Source of the DNA: Pseudomonas sp. Irchel s3h14
GTDB lineage: Bacteria > Pseudomonadota > Gammaproteobacteria > Pseudomonadales > Pseudomonadaceae
DNA: 64,000 nt
Assembly: GCF_900187425.1 (NCBI RefSeq)
Contig: NZ_FYDJ01000010.1
Span: forward strand, 1 to 64,000
Reading direction: 5' to 3'
Shown here: positions 8,827 to 17,124 of the stretch, piece after piece
How positions within the stretch are numbered: position 1 is the first letter of the stretch
How the letters are laid out: each line of letters opens with the position of its first letter
Notes under the pieces: generated by a model
Databases searched by the model: none
Told to the model about the DNA's origin: nothing
What the model saw: the letters and a program-made list of their open reading frames with translations, nothing else
Made by a program: the position numbers and the translations under genes

Positions 8827-8864
8827 AAAAAAAGGGGCGACCGTCATGGCCGCCCCTTTTTTTG
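8827..8864 (+). terminator. Bidirectional terminator after pirin
   Basis: Arms AAAAGGGGCG and CGCCCCTTTT with flanking A7 and T7 runs, 16 nt beyond the pirin stop. The A-run on the left and T-run on the right let it act for transcription from either side, including anything reading through pgm. Confidence 0.93.
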
Positions 8865-8892
8865 GCTGAAATCTCAGTGATAGTACCGACGC

Positions 8893-8983
8893 CTTCGCGG
8901 GCAAGCCTCGCTCCTACAAGGGTTATGTCGATCGCGACATCGCTGTCACCTCGATATTGTAGGAGCGAGGCTTGCCCGCGAAG
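8893..8983. repeat. REP doublet (GTAGGAGC type)
   Basis: TTCGCGGGCAAGCCTCGCTCC at 8894-8914 is repeated as its exact inverse within 8957-8983 (ending CTTGCCCGCGAAG), with about 38 bp between. This is the widespread second class of Pseudomonas REP, different from the class at 151-925. It sits between convergent pirin and pgm. Confidence 0.9.
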
Positions 8984-8993
8984 AGGCCCTTAT

Positions 8994-10640
8994 TCACTTC
9001 GAAGAAATAGCGCTATCCACCAGTGTTTGCGCTTCTGCCACCAATTGCTTGAGGTGTTCGTCACTGACGAAGCTTTCAGCGTAGATCTTGTAGATGTCTT
9101 CGGTGCCCGACGGACGCGCCGCGAACCAGCCGTTCTCGGTCATGACTTTCAGACCACCGATCGCCTGGTCGTTACCCGGTGCATGACTGAGGATGCTCTG
9201 GATCGCTTCGCCCGCCAGTTGGGTCGAGGTGACCTGGTCCGGCGACAATTTGCTCAGCAGTGCCTTCTGCTCAGGATTGGCCTTGGCATCGACGCGCACC
9301 GAGAATGGTTCGCCCAGTTCATCGGTCAAGGCGCGATAGGCCTGACTTGGGTCGCGGCCAGTGCGGGCGGTCATTTCTGCCGCCAGCAGTGCCGGGATCA
9401 AGCCGTCCTTGTCGGTGCACCAGACGCTGCCATCCTTGCGCAGGAACGAAGCACCGGCGCTTTCTTCTCCACCGAAGCCCAGAGAGCCGTCGAACAGGCC
9501 GTCAGCAAACCACTTGAAGCCGACCGGTACTTCGTACAGGCGACGACCCAAACGTTTTGCCACGCGATCGATCAAGCCGCTGCTGACCACGGTTTTACCC
9601 ACGGCTGCATCAGCGCGCCATTGCGGGCGGTTCTGGAACAGATAGTCGATCGTTACAGCGAGGTAGTTGTTCGGCGCGAGCAAACCACCGGACGGGGTCA
9701 CGATGCCATGACGATCGTGGTCCGGGTCGCACGCGAATGCTACGTCGAAACGCTCTTTCAGACCGATAAGGCCCTGCATGGCGTGAGTGGACGATGGGTC
9801 CATGCGGATCTGACCATCCCAGTCGACGGTCATGAAGCGGAAGGTCGGATCGACCTGTTTGTTGACCACTTCCAGGTCCAGACGGTAATGCTCGGCAATC
9901 GCAGACCAGTAGCGCACCCCGGCTCCGCCCAGCGGATCGACACCCAGACGCAGCTTGGCATCACGGATGGCGTCGAAGTCGATCACGTTGATCAGGTCGG
10001 CGACATAGGTATTGAGGTAATCGTGACGATGGGTCGTGCTGGCCTTCAGCGCCTGCTCGTAGCTGATGCGTTTTACTCCGGCGAGCTTGTTGCTCAGCAG
10101 TTCGTTGGCCTTGGCTTCGATCCACTTGGTGATGTGGGTATCGGCCGGGCCACCGTTGGTAGGGTTGTATTTGTAGCCACCGCTTTGCGGCGGATTGTGC
10201 GACGGCGTAATGACGATGCCGTCCGCCAGGCCCGACGTACGCCCGCGGTTGTAGCAAAGAATGGCATGGGAAATGGCCGGTGTCGGGGTGTATTCGTCAC
10301 CTTCGGCGATCATTACCGTCACGCCGTTGGCGGCCAGCACTTCAAGGGCACTGGCGCCGGCCGGGGTGGACAGCGCGTGGGTGTCGATGCCGACGAACAG
10401 CGGGCCGTCAATGCCTTGGGCTTCGCGGTACAGGCAGATCGCCTGGCTGATCGCCAGAACGTGCCATTCGTTGAAACTCAAGTCGAACGAGCTGCCTCGG
10501 TGCCCGGACGTGCCGAAAGCTACGCGCTGGGTCGAAATGGCGGCATCGGGCTGGCCGGTGTAATAGGCCGTTACCAGTCGCGGGATGTCGACCAGCAGTT
10601 CTACCGGTGCCGGTTTGCCCGCAAAAGGACTGAGTGTCAT
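8994..10640 (-). CDS. pgm: Phosphoglucomutase (alpha-D-glucose phosphate-specific)
   Basis: A 548-aa alpha-D-phosphohexomutase that interconverts glucose-1-phosphate and glucose-6-phosphate for glycogen, trehalose and envelope sugars. Visible signatures are FGTSGHRGSS near the N-terminus, ITPSHNPPQSGGYKYN with the phosphoserine, the metal loop ACDPDHDRHG, the sugar-binding GFGGEESAG, and the phosphate-binding RPSGTEDIYKIYAES close to the C-terminus. The length matches E. coli Pgm (about 546 aa). The ATG at 10640 has a GAGG ribosome site 6 nt upstream. Confidence 0.97.
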   Translation of the reverse strand: MTLSPFAGKPAPVELLVDIPRLVTAYYTGQPDAAISTQRVAFGTSGHRGSSFDLSFNEWHVLAISQAICLYREAQGIDGPLFVGIDTHALSTPAGASALEVLAANGVTVMIAEGDEYTPTPAISHAILCYNRGRTSGLADGIVITPSHNPPQSGGYKYNPTNGGPADTHITKWIEAKANELLSNKLAGVKRISYEQALKASTTHRHDYLNTYVADLINVIDFDAIRDAKLRLGVDPLGGAGVRYWSAIAEHYRLDLEVVNKQVDPTFRFMTVDWDGQIRMDPSSTHAMQGLIGLKERFDVAFACDPDHDRHGIVTPSGGLLAPNNYLAVTIDYLFQNRPQWRADAAVGKTVVSSGLIDRVAKRLGRRLYEVPVGFKWFADGLFDGSLGFGGEESAGASFLRKDGSVWCTDKDGLIPALLAAEMTARTGRDPSQAYRALTDELGEPFSVRVDAKANPEQKALLSKLSPDQVTSTQLAGEAIQSILSHAPGNDQAIGGLKVMTENGWFAARPSGTEDIYKIYAESFVSDEHLKQLVAEAQTLVDSAISSK

Positions 10641-10750
10641 GCATAACCTCTGAAGTCGAGTGGTTCAGGAATAGGAGCGCAGTTTACTGGCAGTTTGACC
10701 GCAGCGCGATGGGATCGATCCACGAGCACCAAGGATGTTTTGTGCCCCGT

Positions 10751-12151
10751 TCAATCGATCGACTCCAGACGCAAGGCGTCCCCTAACAAGCCCAGTGCCG
10801 CGGCAAGGTCGTGATCACCGCCGAAGGTGTGACTCAGGCGCAAGTGTTGAGTATGCAAGCCCTGCAGACTGAACAGCTCTCCCGGTGCGATCACCACCTG
10901 GTGCTTTAGCAGACGCTGGAACACCCGACGTACATCGACCTGGCGCAGCGAACGAACCCAGATCGTTGCTCCACCCTGAGGCTCGACGAAGTGCAAGGCA
11001 TCTCCCAGACGCTCCTGCAACAGCTGCGTCATCTGCACCTTGCGGTCCTTGAGCATCCGCCGTAATACCTGAAGATGCTGATCGACACGTCCATTGCCGT
11101 ACAAGCGAGCGATGGCTTTCTGGCGAATCGGTGACAAGCGGAACGAACGCAGCAGAAAGTACCGTTGCAGTTCAGCACTGAAATGCCGCGACAGCAGATA
11201 GCCGTATGGCGCCTCCGGTCCGATGATTTTCTCGAACGTGGAAAACACGATCAGCCGATCGGGGTCCAGCAAGTCGCGAAACCGCTGACCGTCCGGTTCG
11301 AATCCGAGTTCGCCGTAGCAGTCGTTTTCCAACACCCAACTGCCATGTCGTTCCAGCAACTGCGCGACGACTTGTCGGTTGTCGTCGGGTGCCAGGCTGC
11401 CCCGCGGCATGTTCAGCCCGGATGAAACCATCACCAGCCGCACCGGCTCGGTCTCCAGCAGCTCCTTGAGCCATTCGACGTCCAGGCCACCGCTGGATTG
11501 CACCGCCAGCTCGATCACTCGCACCTGCGCAGCCTGGAGTAACCGCAGAATCGCCCAGTCGCACGGCGACTCGACCAACACCGTGGCGTCCTTGAGATTC
11601 AACACAGCGATCAGTATTTCCAGAACGCCACGCAGGTCGGCGCCAATATAGACATCGTCGGCATGCCAGCAGCGCAGCGGCGAGGAGGTGTAGCGCGCTG
11701 CCAGGGCAATACGCAACTCCAGCTCGCCGCAAGGTTGCGATGTCGGTTGCGGCTGACGCGGATACTGGCGCAGCAGTTCTCGTTCCAGCAGTAACAACGG
11801 ACTGTCGAGGGGTTGCAACAACGCCGGTTCATCGGCGCTCAAGACCAGCATTCCGGGACGTCTGGCGTTGACATAAACGGTTTCGAGCAGGTCGTTGCCA
11901 CTGCTGAGCGTGCTGATGGAGGACACCGGTAACGCGTAATATCCGGACTTGGCCACCGAATAAACGCGCCCTTCCTTCTCCAGCAGCGAATAAGCGTACT
12001 GAATGGTCGAGATCGACACGCTCAGACGCTCCGCCAACTGTCGCAACGAAGGCAGACGGACTCGCGTGTCACTGACCGGTTCGTTGATCAGGTTAGTCAG
12101 ATATCGGTACACCGCCTGATACGCGAAGTCAGTTTCTCGTGGCCCTTTCAT
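10751..12151 (-). CDS. MocR-type GntR/aminotransferase transcriptional regulator
   Basis: A 466-aa fusion protein. Residues about 10-80 are a GntR winged helix (RLPSLRQLAERLSVSISTIQYAYSLLEKEGRVYSVAKSGYY); the rest is an aspartate-aminotransferase fold with ENDCYGELGF and the PLP lysine region STFEKIIGPEAPYGYL. MocR proteins bind PLP and often regulate amino-acid, GABA, taurine or PLP metabolism next to their own gene. The immediate partner here is the unrecognised 496-aa gene 67 bp upstream on the same strand, so that gene is the best target candidate or an operon mate. No PLP-pathway gene is next to it. Confidence 0.88.
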   Translation of the reverse strand: MKGPRETDFAYQAVYRYLTNLINEPVSDTRVRLPSLRQLAERLSVSISTIQYAYSLLEKEGRVYSVAKSGYYALPVSSISTLSSGNDLLETVYVNARRPGMLVLSADEPALLQPLDSPLLLLERELLRQYPRQPQPTSQPCGELELRIALAARYTSSPLRCWHADDVYIGADLRGVLEILIAVLNLKDATVLVESPCDWAILRLLQAAQVRVIELAVQSSGGLDVEWLKELLETEPVRLVMVSSGLNMPRGSLAPDDNRQVVAQLLERHGSWVLENDCYGELGFEPDGQRFRDLLDPDRLIVFSTFEKIIGPEAPYGYLLSRHFSAELQRYFLLRSFRLSPIRQKAIARLYGNGRVDQHLQVLRRMLKDRKVQMTQLLQERLGDALHFVEPQGGATIWVRSLRQVDVRRVFQRLLKHQVVIAPGELFSLQGLHTQHLRLSHTFGGDHDLAAALGLLGDALRLESID

Positions 12152-12218
12152 GGGCGAGGGCCGAATGCCGTGTGAACGTCATCATGCATCGTCAGGAAAT
12201 CTGTCAAACCACGCACTT

Positions 12219-13709
12219 TCAGCGCCCCGCTGACCATTCATCCGCCACCGCCGTGTCGTCGTCATAGTCGGATGCTTCGGCTTGCACACCCGCGCCGCCG
12301 AGTTCCGGGGCGCCTGCCCTACCCTCATCCGCAAACACCGGGCCCATGCGGTAAAGCTTGCCGATCAGGCTGACAGGCAACCCGCTGACGTCGGTCATCC
12401 ATTGCAGAACCTGCTCCGGCACCGGATTGCCCTGCATTGCCCGGTGCAAATCAGGCATCGCCACGAGCATGCCGGGGTGGCACTGTCGCAGAAAACGCTC
12501 AAGCGCCGCGCCATTCTCGACGAAAGGTGAAAAGAGCAGGCACACCAGTTGAGCCTCGCTCAGGCCAAGGTTTTTTTGAGCCTCGGCCGCTGCCAGCACG
12601 CGCTGCTCGGCCAACGTCGCCGGATTGCCGAACGCCTCTACCGCTTGCTCACACAACCGTTCCGCCAGTTGTTTGCGCCGCATCATCACCAAGGCCCGTT
12701 GCAGGTATTCGGCGACACCCGTCTCGTAGCCGCGGTCGTGCACGAAGCACGACTGCAAACCCCGCATGTGTGCAGAGATAGAAAGGCTGACGTACTCGTT
12801 GTCGCTGAGCTGAGCCGCCAGTTCGTCAGGTTGAAAACCGAGAAACTCTGTGAGTAGCGGCCAACGCTCTTCCAGGTTGCTGACCAGCATGTCGTGAATG
12901 TCGATGTACGTGGTGCGACGACAGGCCTCAAATCGTTCGGCCGGACGCCACGCAACCTGGTCATGCTCAGCATAAAAAGCGCGGTAGCAGTCGCAGCCCA
13001 GTTCATCGAGCAGCGCGAAAAGCTCCTCGTAGCCGGTTTCGTGGTGGTTCGAGGTCTTGAGCCCGGCCTTGGCGGCAGCACGTTTCAACCCGTCGAGAAA
13101 CTGCTTCTGCTGACGAGGCGAGTCACTGCTGATCAATGCATCGACACCGCTGTCCCAACGAGCTATTTGCCCATAGAACTCGCCGGTGGCCAGATACCCG
13201 TCGTCCCACAGATCAAGCGGCCCGTTCCAGGCGCGACGATGGCCCACCATCAAAAGATTGAGCCGATTGGACTCACGGCCGCCTTCGGAAATCGGCGTCA
13301 GGTGGTTGAACGGCAGGACTTCCCGGTTATCAACCATCAACACTTCGACCCGAGGATCGTCGTAGAGGAACAAGGCGCTGTAGCTGCGATGGATGTTTTC
13401 CAGGGCCGCAGGGCTTGCGTCGTTCAAGCGCAAGGATGCCACTCGCAACTGGAATGTCGCTGGCGCCCGGCCGGCGATACTCAGTTGTGCCGCGCGCAGC
13501 AGCGCCAGGGTGTAGCAACTGTCGCGGGAGCCGGACTGAATCGCCAAGACCCTGTAATCGCCAATACGCTCCATGCCCCCGGCGGCCACCACCAGTCGCT
13601 GAATCATCAGCTGCAATGCCGTGCGTTCGGCGCGCGAGAAGAAACTCAGCAATCGCTGCAGCACTTGCTGATAGACATAGTTCATCGCTTGGTCATGGAT
13701 ATTGGTCAT
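12219..13709 (-). CDS. Unrecognised conserved-type protein, 496 aa
   Basis: I do not recognise a domain. The protein appears soluble (no signal peptide or membrane helix). Visible features are YRVLAIQSGSRDSCYTLALLRAAQ, which resembles a nucleotide- or SAM-binding strand-loop; VEVLMVDNREVLPFNHLTPISEGGRESNRLNLLMVGHRRAW, suggesting an alpha/beta core with a catalytic-looking acidic/basic loop; and an acidic low-complexity C-terminus (ASDYDDDTAVADEW). Cysteine pairs occur only around GCDCYRAFYAEH. Codon use looks like its neighbours. It precedes a MocR-type regulator on the same strand, and a CATTGCGCAATG palindrome lies 50 bp upstream of its start, so it is probably regulated as a unit with that gene. 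Function unknown. Confidence 0.8.
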   Translation of the reverse strand: MTNIHDQAMNYVYQQVLQRLLSFFSRAERTALQLMIQRLVVAAGGMERIGDYRVLAIQSGSRDSCYTLALLRAAQLSIAGRAPATFQLRVASLRLNDASPAALENIHRSYSALFLYDDPRVEVLMVDNREVLPFNHLTPISEGGRESNRLNLLMVGHRRAWNGPLDLWDDGYLATGEFYGQIARWDSGVDALISSDSPRQQKQFLDGLKRAAAKAGLKTSNHHETGYEELFALLDELGCDCYRAFYAEHDQVAWRPAERFEACRRTTYIDIHDMLVSNLEERWPLLTEFLGFQPDELAAQLSDNEYVSLSISAHMRGLQSCFVHDRGYETGVAEYLQRALVMMRRKQLAERLCEQAVEAFGNPATLAEQRVLAAAEAQKNLGLSEAQLVCLLFSPFVENGAALERFLRQCHPGMLVAMPDLHRAMQGNPVPEQVLQWMTDVSGLPVSLIGKLYRMGPVFADEGRAGAPELGGAGVQAEASDYDDDTAVADEWSAGR

Positions 13710-13759
13710 CTTTATTTACCTGATGCTTGTAAGTTCGATATCGCGCCAACAACGACACG

Positions 13760-13771
13760 CATTGCGCAATG
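13760..13771. promoter_or_regulatory. Perfect 12-bp palindrome upstream of the 496-aa gene
   Basis: CATTGCGCAATG is a perfect palindrome 51 bp upstream of the start at 13709, followed further upstream by AT-rich sequence (13790-13860) that could hold the promoter. It may be an operator for the adjacent MocR-type regulator. The rest of 13710-14229 shows no supportable gene; short frames there look non-coding. Confidence 0.4.
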
Positions 13772-14167
13772 GGTTGCTTGCCACGATTGAAGTACTGGAC
13801 GCTATTGCCAAATGCTAGCACTTAAGCTTTTAGTAATTATTTGAAATAACTAGAAGTCTCCCCTGCTCCCGCCAGAGACAGGTGGCCGCCAACCCCTGTA
13901 GAGCCGGCCTCTTGCGACTGCGAGCGACATCCTAGGAAATGTCCGACAGCGTCCCACAGACAATTAGCACAAGAAATAGAGAAAGAAGTCACCCATGTTT
14001 TTTTGGCAACTGCGCAACGACGAACTATTGGTCGGATATGTATTAACAGTGTGTATTGAAAAGTATCAACCTGATACCCAGCCATGACTCATTCCTTGAG
14101 ATGAAAGTAATCATTCAATTATCAAGGCTTATATGATGATTAGAAGATACAGATTGAGAGCAAAAAC

Positions 14168-14186
14168 CAGTTCAGTTGCTGAACTG
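14168..14186. repeat. Short perfect hairpin, 8-3-8
   Basis: CAGTTCAG-TTG-CTGAACTG is a perfect 8-bp stem with a 3-nt loop in the non-coding stretch between the 496-aa gene and mexS. It has no T-run on the plus strand. Role unknown; it may be an operator half-site pair or a weak terminator. Confidence 0.35.
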
Positions 14187-14229
14187 ACCCATTGATGGGG
14201 CAATGGGACGTCTCATTTTGGCAGGTGCT

Positions 14230-14263
14230 GAAAACAGAAGAGTCCGTGGGGGCACGGACTCTT
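14230..14263 (-). terminator. Terminator of mexS
   Basis: Arms AAGAGTCCGTG (14239-14249) and CACGGACTCTT (14253-14263) form an 11-bp perfect stem. On the minus strand it is followed by CTGTTTTC, giving a modest U-run. It begins 24 bp beyond the mexS stop. Confidence 0.85.
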
Positions 14264-14287
14264 GCAGAGGGGGCTTATTTGAAGGGC

Positions 14288-15310
14288 TTATGCAGGTTCA
14301 ACCTGGAGGGCGACCCGTTCGCGGCATGGGCATTCGTCCATGTAGCGGTGTGCTTCGACAAACTCGGCAAACGGGAAGACCCGAGTCTTGAGCGGCAGCA
14401 GCACGCGGTCGGCGGTCATCTGGTTGATATCGCGCAAGGCGCGTTGCAGTGCGACCTGGTCCTGGATGATGCCCAGTTCAGGCTTGCCGGTGAAGTTGCC
14501 GATGCAGTGCACAAAGAACTGAATATTCTTCTGGAACGCTGCGCAGGCCGGGAACGGCGTCTGGTTGCCACCTTGCAGGCCGTACAGCACCAGGCTGCCG
14601 CGAGGTGCAAGCACATCGCCAAGCAACGACATCTGTGGACCGCCGAGACCGTCGAACACAACGTCCACGCCACGGTTGTCGGTGATCTTGTTGATCTGCA
14701 TCAGCAGATCCTGCTCTTCGGTGACGATGACTTTCTCGGCACCCAGGGACAGCAGATTCTCACGCTCTTCCGCCGTCTTGGTCGCGGCAATGACCCGGAT
14801 ACCCAGCGCCTTGCCCAGTTGTACGAAGGACGGACCGGCACAGTGACTGGCGTCGGTCACCAGGGCGAATTGCCCGGGTTTGACCCGTGCCAGATCGACA
14901 TAAGCGAAGTAAGCGATCAGCAGCGGCGTGTAATGCACACTGGCTTCGATCGGGCTGAGCACGTCCGGGTAACGGGTAAGTGCCGAGCGCGGCAGAACGA
15001 TCTGTTCGCCGTAGACCGGATAATCGTTGGGGCTTTCAGCCGGGAAGCTGGCGACCTTGTCGCCGACTGCCAGATCATCGACGCCCTCGCCGACCGCCGT
15101 CACGACACCGGACATTTCATGGCCAAGGCCTGAAGGCAGACGAGCGTGGGACGAGGCCAGGTTCTGGCGCCAGAGAATGTCATACCAGCTGATGCCAATC
15201 GCCTCGACGCGCACCTGCACTTCGCCCGGCGCAGGGAGAGCGGCCGCATGCTCTTCGCATTTGAGCACCTCGGCTGGACCAAACTTGTGAAAACGGATCG
15301 TGCGGGACAT
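14288..15310 (-). CDS. mexS: MexS-like zinc-binding dehydrogenase / quinone oxidoreductase
   Basis: A 340-aa MDR-superfamily oxidoreductase with an N-terminal GroES-like domain (SGLGHEMSGVVTAVGEGVDDLAVGDKVASF) and a Rossmann domain (FALVTDASHCAGPSFVQLGKALGIRVIAATKTAEE). It lacks the structural-zinc cysteine lobe, as in the quinone oxidoreductase branch. Identity with MexS rests on length, recalled similarity to P. aeruginosa PA2491 (MSR-IRFH-FGP-EVLKCEE, IQFFVHCIGNFTGKPELGI), and a divergent mexT. In P. aeruginosa, loss of MexS activates MexT and hence MexEF-OprN. The start at 15310 (ATG, GAGG 7 nt upstream) is preferred to TTG at 15325. Confidence 0.9.
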   Translation of the reverse strand: MSRTIRFHKFGPAEVLKCEEHAAALPAPGEVQVRVEAIGISWYDILWRQNLASSHARLPSGLGHEMSGVVTAVGEGVDDLAVGDKVASFPAESPNDYPVYGEQIVLPRSALTRYPDVLSPIEASVHYTPLLIAYFAYVDLARVKPGQFALVTDASHCAGPSFVQLGKALGIRVIAATKTAEERENLLSLGAEKVIVTEEQDLLMQINKITDNRGVDVVFDGLGGPQMSLLGDVLAPRGSLVLYGLQGGNQTPFPACAAFQKNIQFFVHCIGNFTGKPELGIIQDQVALQRALRDINQMTADRVLLPLKTRVFPFAEFVEAHRYMDECPCRERVALQVEPA

Positions 15311-15387
15311 CGCAAACCTCGTCAAAGAAACCTCTAATGCCCTGAACTCTATCTGGGCTTTCTACCCAAGACTATCAGTGGCTATTA

Positions 15388-15411
15388 ATAGTCGACATGC
15401 CTGTCATTGAT
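15388..15411 (-). promoter_or_regulatory. MexT-box-like (nod-box) site between mexS and mexT
   Basis: On the minus strand the site reads ATCA, then 15 nt, then ACTAT, the spacing of the MexT consensus ATCA-N5-GTCGAT-N4-ACYAT (recalled from P. aeruginosa). The outer elements match fully, the central hexamer poorly (AGGCAT). It lies about 80-100 bp upstream of the mexS start, where MexT activates mexS in P. aeruginosa. Confidence 0.55.
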
Positions 15412-15578
15412 TCCGCAGCGCCGGTGACATCATCAAATGCCGTGAAAACCGAAGCAGCCTTTTCAGGAAAACTGAATTACTCGGTGCAGAGTAGCAGCCT
15501 TTCCCCGTAATATTCATGCCGGCCATTGTTCTCATATGGCCGCTCTCGTCAAGCTTGATGACTCTGCCAGGACTCCAG

Positions 15579-16493
15579 ATGAATCGTAATGACCTGCGTC
15601 GTGTCGACCTGAACCTGTTGATCGTTTTCGAAACATTGATGCACGAACGCAGTGTGACCCGCGCTGCGGAGAAATTGTTCCTCGGCCAGCCGGCCATCAG
15701 TGCGGCGCTTTCGCGCCTGCGCGGGCTGTTCGATGATCCGTTGTTCGTGCGCACCGGCCGCAGCATGGAACCGTCCGCCCGGGCGGTGGAAATCTTCGCC
15801 CTGCTCTCTCCTGCACTGGATTCGATTTCCACTGCGGTCAGCCGCGCGGCGGAATTCGACCCGGCCACCAGCACCGCGGTGTTTCGCATCGGTCTGTCGG
15901 ACGATGTCGAATTCGCCCTTCTGCCGATGCTGCTCAAGCGTCTGCGCGCGGAATCGCCGGGGATCGTCCTGGTGGTGCGTCGGGCCAACTATATTCTGAT
16001 GCCGAATCTGCTGGCCTCGGGCGAAATTTCCATTGGCGTCAGCTACACCGCCGACCTGCCGGCCAACGCCAAGCGCAAAGTACTGCGCCGCAGCATGCCG
16101 AAGCTGTTGCGGGCCGACACGGTGCCGGGGCCGTTGAGCCTGGATGATTTCTGTGCACGGCCTCATGCGCTGGTGTCGTTCGCCGGCGACCTGAGCGGCT
16201 TTATAGATGAAGAACTGGAAAAGCTCGGACGCAAACGACATGTGGTACTCGCGGTGCCGCAGTTCAACGGGCTAAGCACCCTCATCAGCGGCACCGATAT
16301 TGTCGCGACCGTGCCGGATTACACGGCTGAAGCGTTGACCGCGGCCGGCGGCGTGCGGGCTGAAGACCCGCCGTTGCCGGTGCGCAGTTTTGAATTGCAC
16401 ATGGCCTGGCGTGGGTCGCAGGATAACGATCCGGGCGAGCGTTGGTTAAGGTCGCGGATTCAGATGTTCTTCGGCGACCCTGAGAGTCTTTAA
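15579..16493 (+). CDS. mexT: LysR-type regulator MexT
   Basis: A 304-aa LysR-type regulator. The N-terminus MNRNDLRRVDLNLLIVFETL and helix-turn-helix MHERSVTRAAEKLFLGQPAISAALSRLR match what I recall of P. aeruginosa MexT almost residue for residue; the substrate domain includes FVRTGRSMEP and RRANYILMPNLLASGEIS. MexT activates mexEF-oprN and mexS and responds to electrophilic or disulfide stress. The PAO1-type inactivating 8-bp duplication (CGGCCAGC) is absent: one CGGCCAGC is followed by CGGCCATC at 15683-15698, so the frame is open. The start at 15579 is chosen from family alignment. In P. aeruginosa mexE follows immediately; here about 20.5 kb intervenes. Confidence 0.93.
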   Translation: MNRNDLRRVDLNLLIVFETLMHERSVTRAAEKLFLGQPAISAALSRLRGLFDDPLFVRTGRSMEPSARAVEIFALLSPALDSISTAVSRAAEFDPATSTAVFRIGLSDDVEFALLPMLLKRLRAESPGIVLVVRRANYILMPNLLASGEISIGVSYTADLPANAKRKVLRRSMPKLLRADTVPGPLSLDDFCARPHALVSFAGDLSGFIDEELEKLGRKRHVVLAVPQFNGLSTLISGTDIVATVPDYTAEALTAAGGVRAEDPPLPVRSFELHMAWRGSQDNDPGERWLRSRIQMFFGDPESL

Positions 16494-16578
16494 AGGGGAT
16501 GGCATATGACTTTCATGGGTTCGCACCTTGAGCGGGCGATTAGGCTCAGGCATGACGACACATGTCGCGGGTGAATCA

Positions 16579-16618
16579 TGACAAGTGTTGAAGCCCGTAA
16601 AAGCCTCGACACTTGTCA
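16579..16618. repeat. Inverted repeat between mexT and the Fur-like gene
   Basis: TGACAAGTGT (16579-16588) and ACACTTGTCA (16609-16618) are perfect 10-bp arms; pairing continues inwards for about six more positions with one G-U wobble and one mismatch. There is no clear T-run. It lies between convergent genes and could be a weak bidirectional terminator or mark the junction of the siderophore locus. Confidence 0.55.
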
Positions 16619-16676
16619 CTGTTCAAACCTGGATCATTCGAGGGTCGCGACGAAAACAGCCAATCGAAAACACCTT

Positions 16677-17054
16677 TCAGCCATCCAGATGCTGCTTCAG
16701 CATCGCCCAGGCTTCGTCGGTGATACGGTAGCTCTTGTCGGCCTGAAGCAGGATCACTCCCTCGTCGCACAGGCGTTTAAGCACTTCGCGCACGCTGACA
16801 AATGTCATCCCGGCAGACAGCGACACCAGATAGGCATGAACCCCACGGACACCGACGGCACGCTCATCCAAAGTGGCGGCGACCAGCGCATTGAGGACCT
16901 TGAAGCGGATCAGACTGGCGCGCAGTCCATAGAAACGAAGCAATTCACGGATGTGTTCATTCGAGCTGCGATCACATACGAACGCCAGCTGATTGGTCGC
17001 TGTCCGAAACGGTGAAGGTGCGCTTACAGCCGCTGAGCCTGAGTTGTTCAACAT
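16677..17054 (-). CDS. Fur-like winged-helix regulator without metal-site residues
   Basis: A 125-aa protein whose middle (HIRELLRFYGLRASLIRFKVLNAL, then VHAYLVSLSAGMTFVSVREVLKRLCDEGVI and KSYRITDEAW) follows the N-terminal DNA-binding domain of Fur-family proteins. The C-terminal dimerisation and metal domain with HHDH and CxxC motifs is absent, so it is a shortened Fur-like protein. In Pseudomonas such genes are often labelled 'Fe2+/Zn2+ uptake regulation protein' without experimental support. It lies 70 bp downstream of the first siderophore receptor gene on the same strand, with a good GGGAG site, so it is probably expressed with that receptor under iron limitation. Confidence 0.75.
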   Translation of the reverse strand: MLNNSGSAAVSAPSPFRTATNQLAFVCDRSSNEHIRELLRFYGLRASLIRFKVLNALVAATLDERAVGVRGVHAYLVSLSAGMTFVSVREVLKRLCDEGVILLQADKSYRITDEAWAMLKQHLDG

Positions 17055-17124
17055 GCGAATACTCCCTTTCCGAAATGTTCAGATGGGGTTGCTACATCTG
17101 CCGTAGCAACCCTTCCCGTCTTCA

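Noticed and set aside
8893..8983. Possible CRISPR-like repeat
   Set aside because: Only two copies, inverted, of a REP sequence; no array of direct repeats with unique spacers.
8862..10646. 594-aa plus-strand frame opposite pgm
   Set aside because: Antisense shadow of phosphoglucomutase; composition rich in Arg, Gln and Val with no motif.
13837..14085. 82-aa minus-strand frame upstream of the 496-aa gene
   Set aside because: No ribosome site, no domain, and an AT-rich non-coding look.
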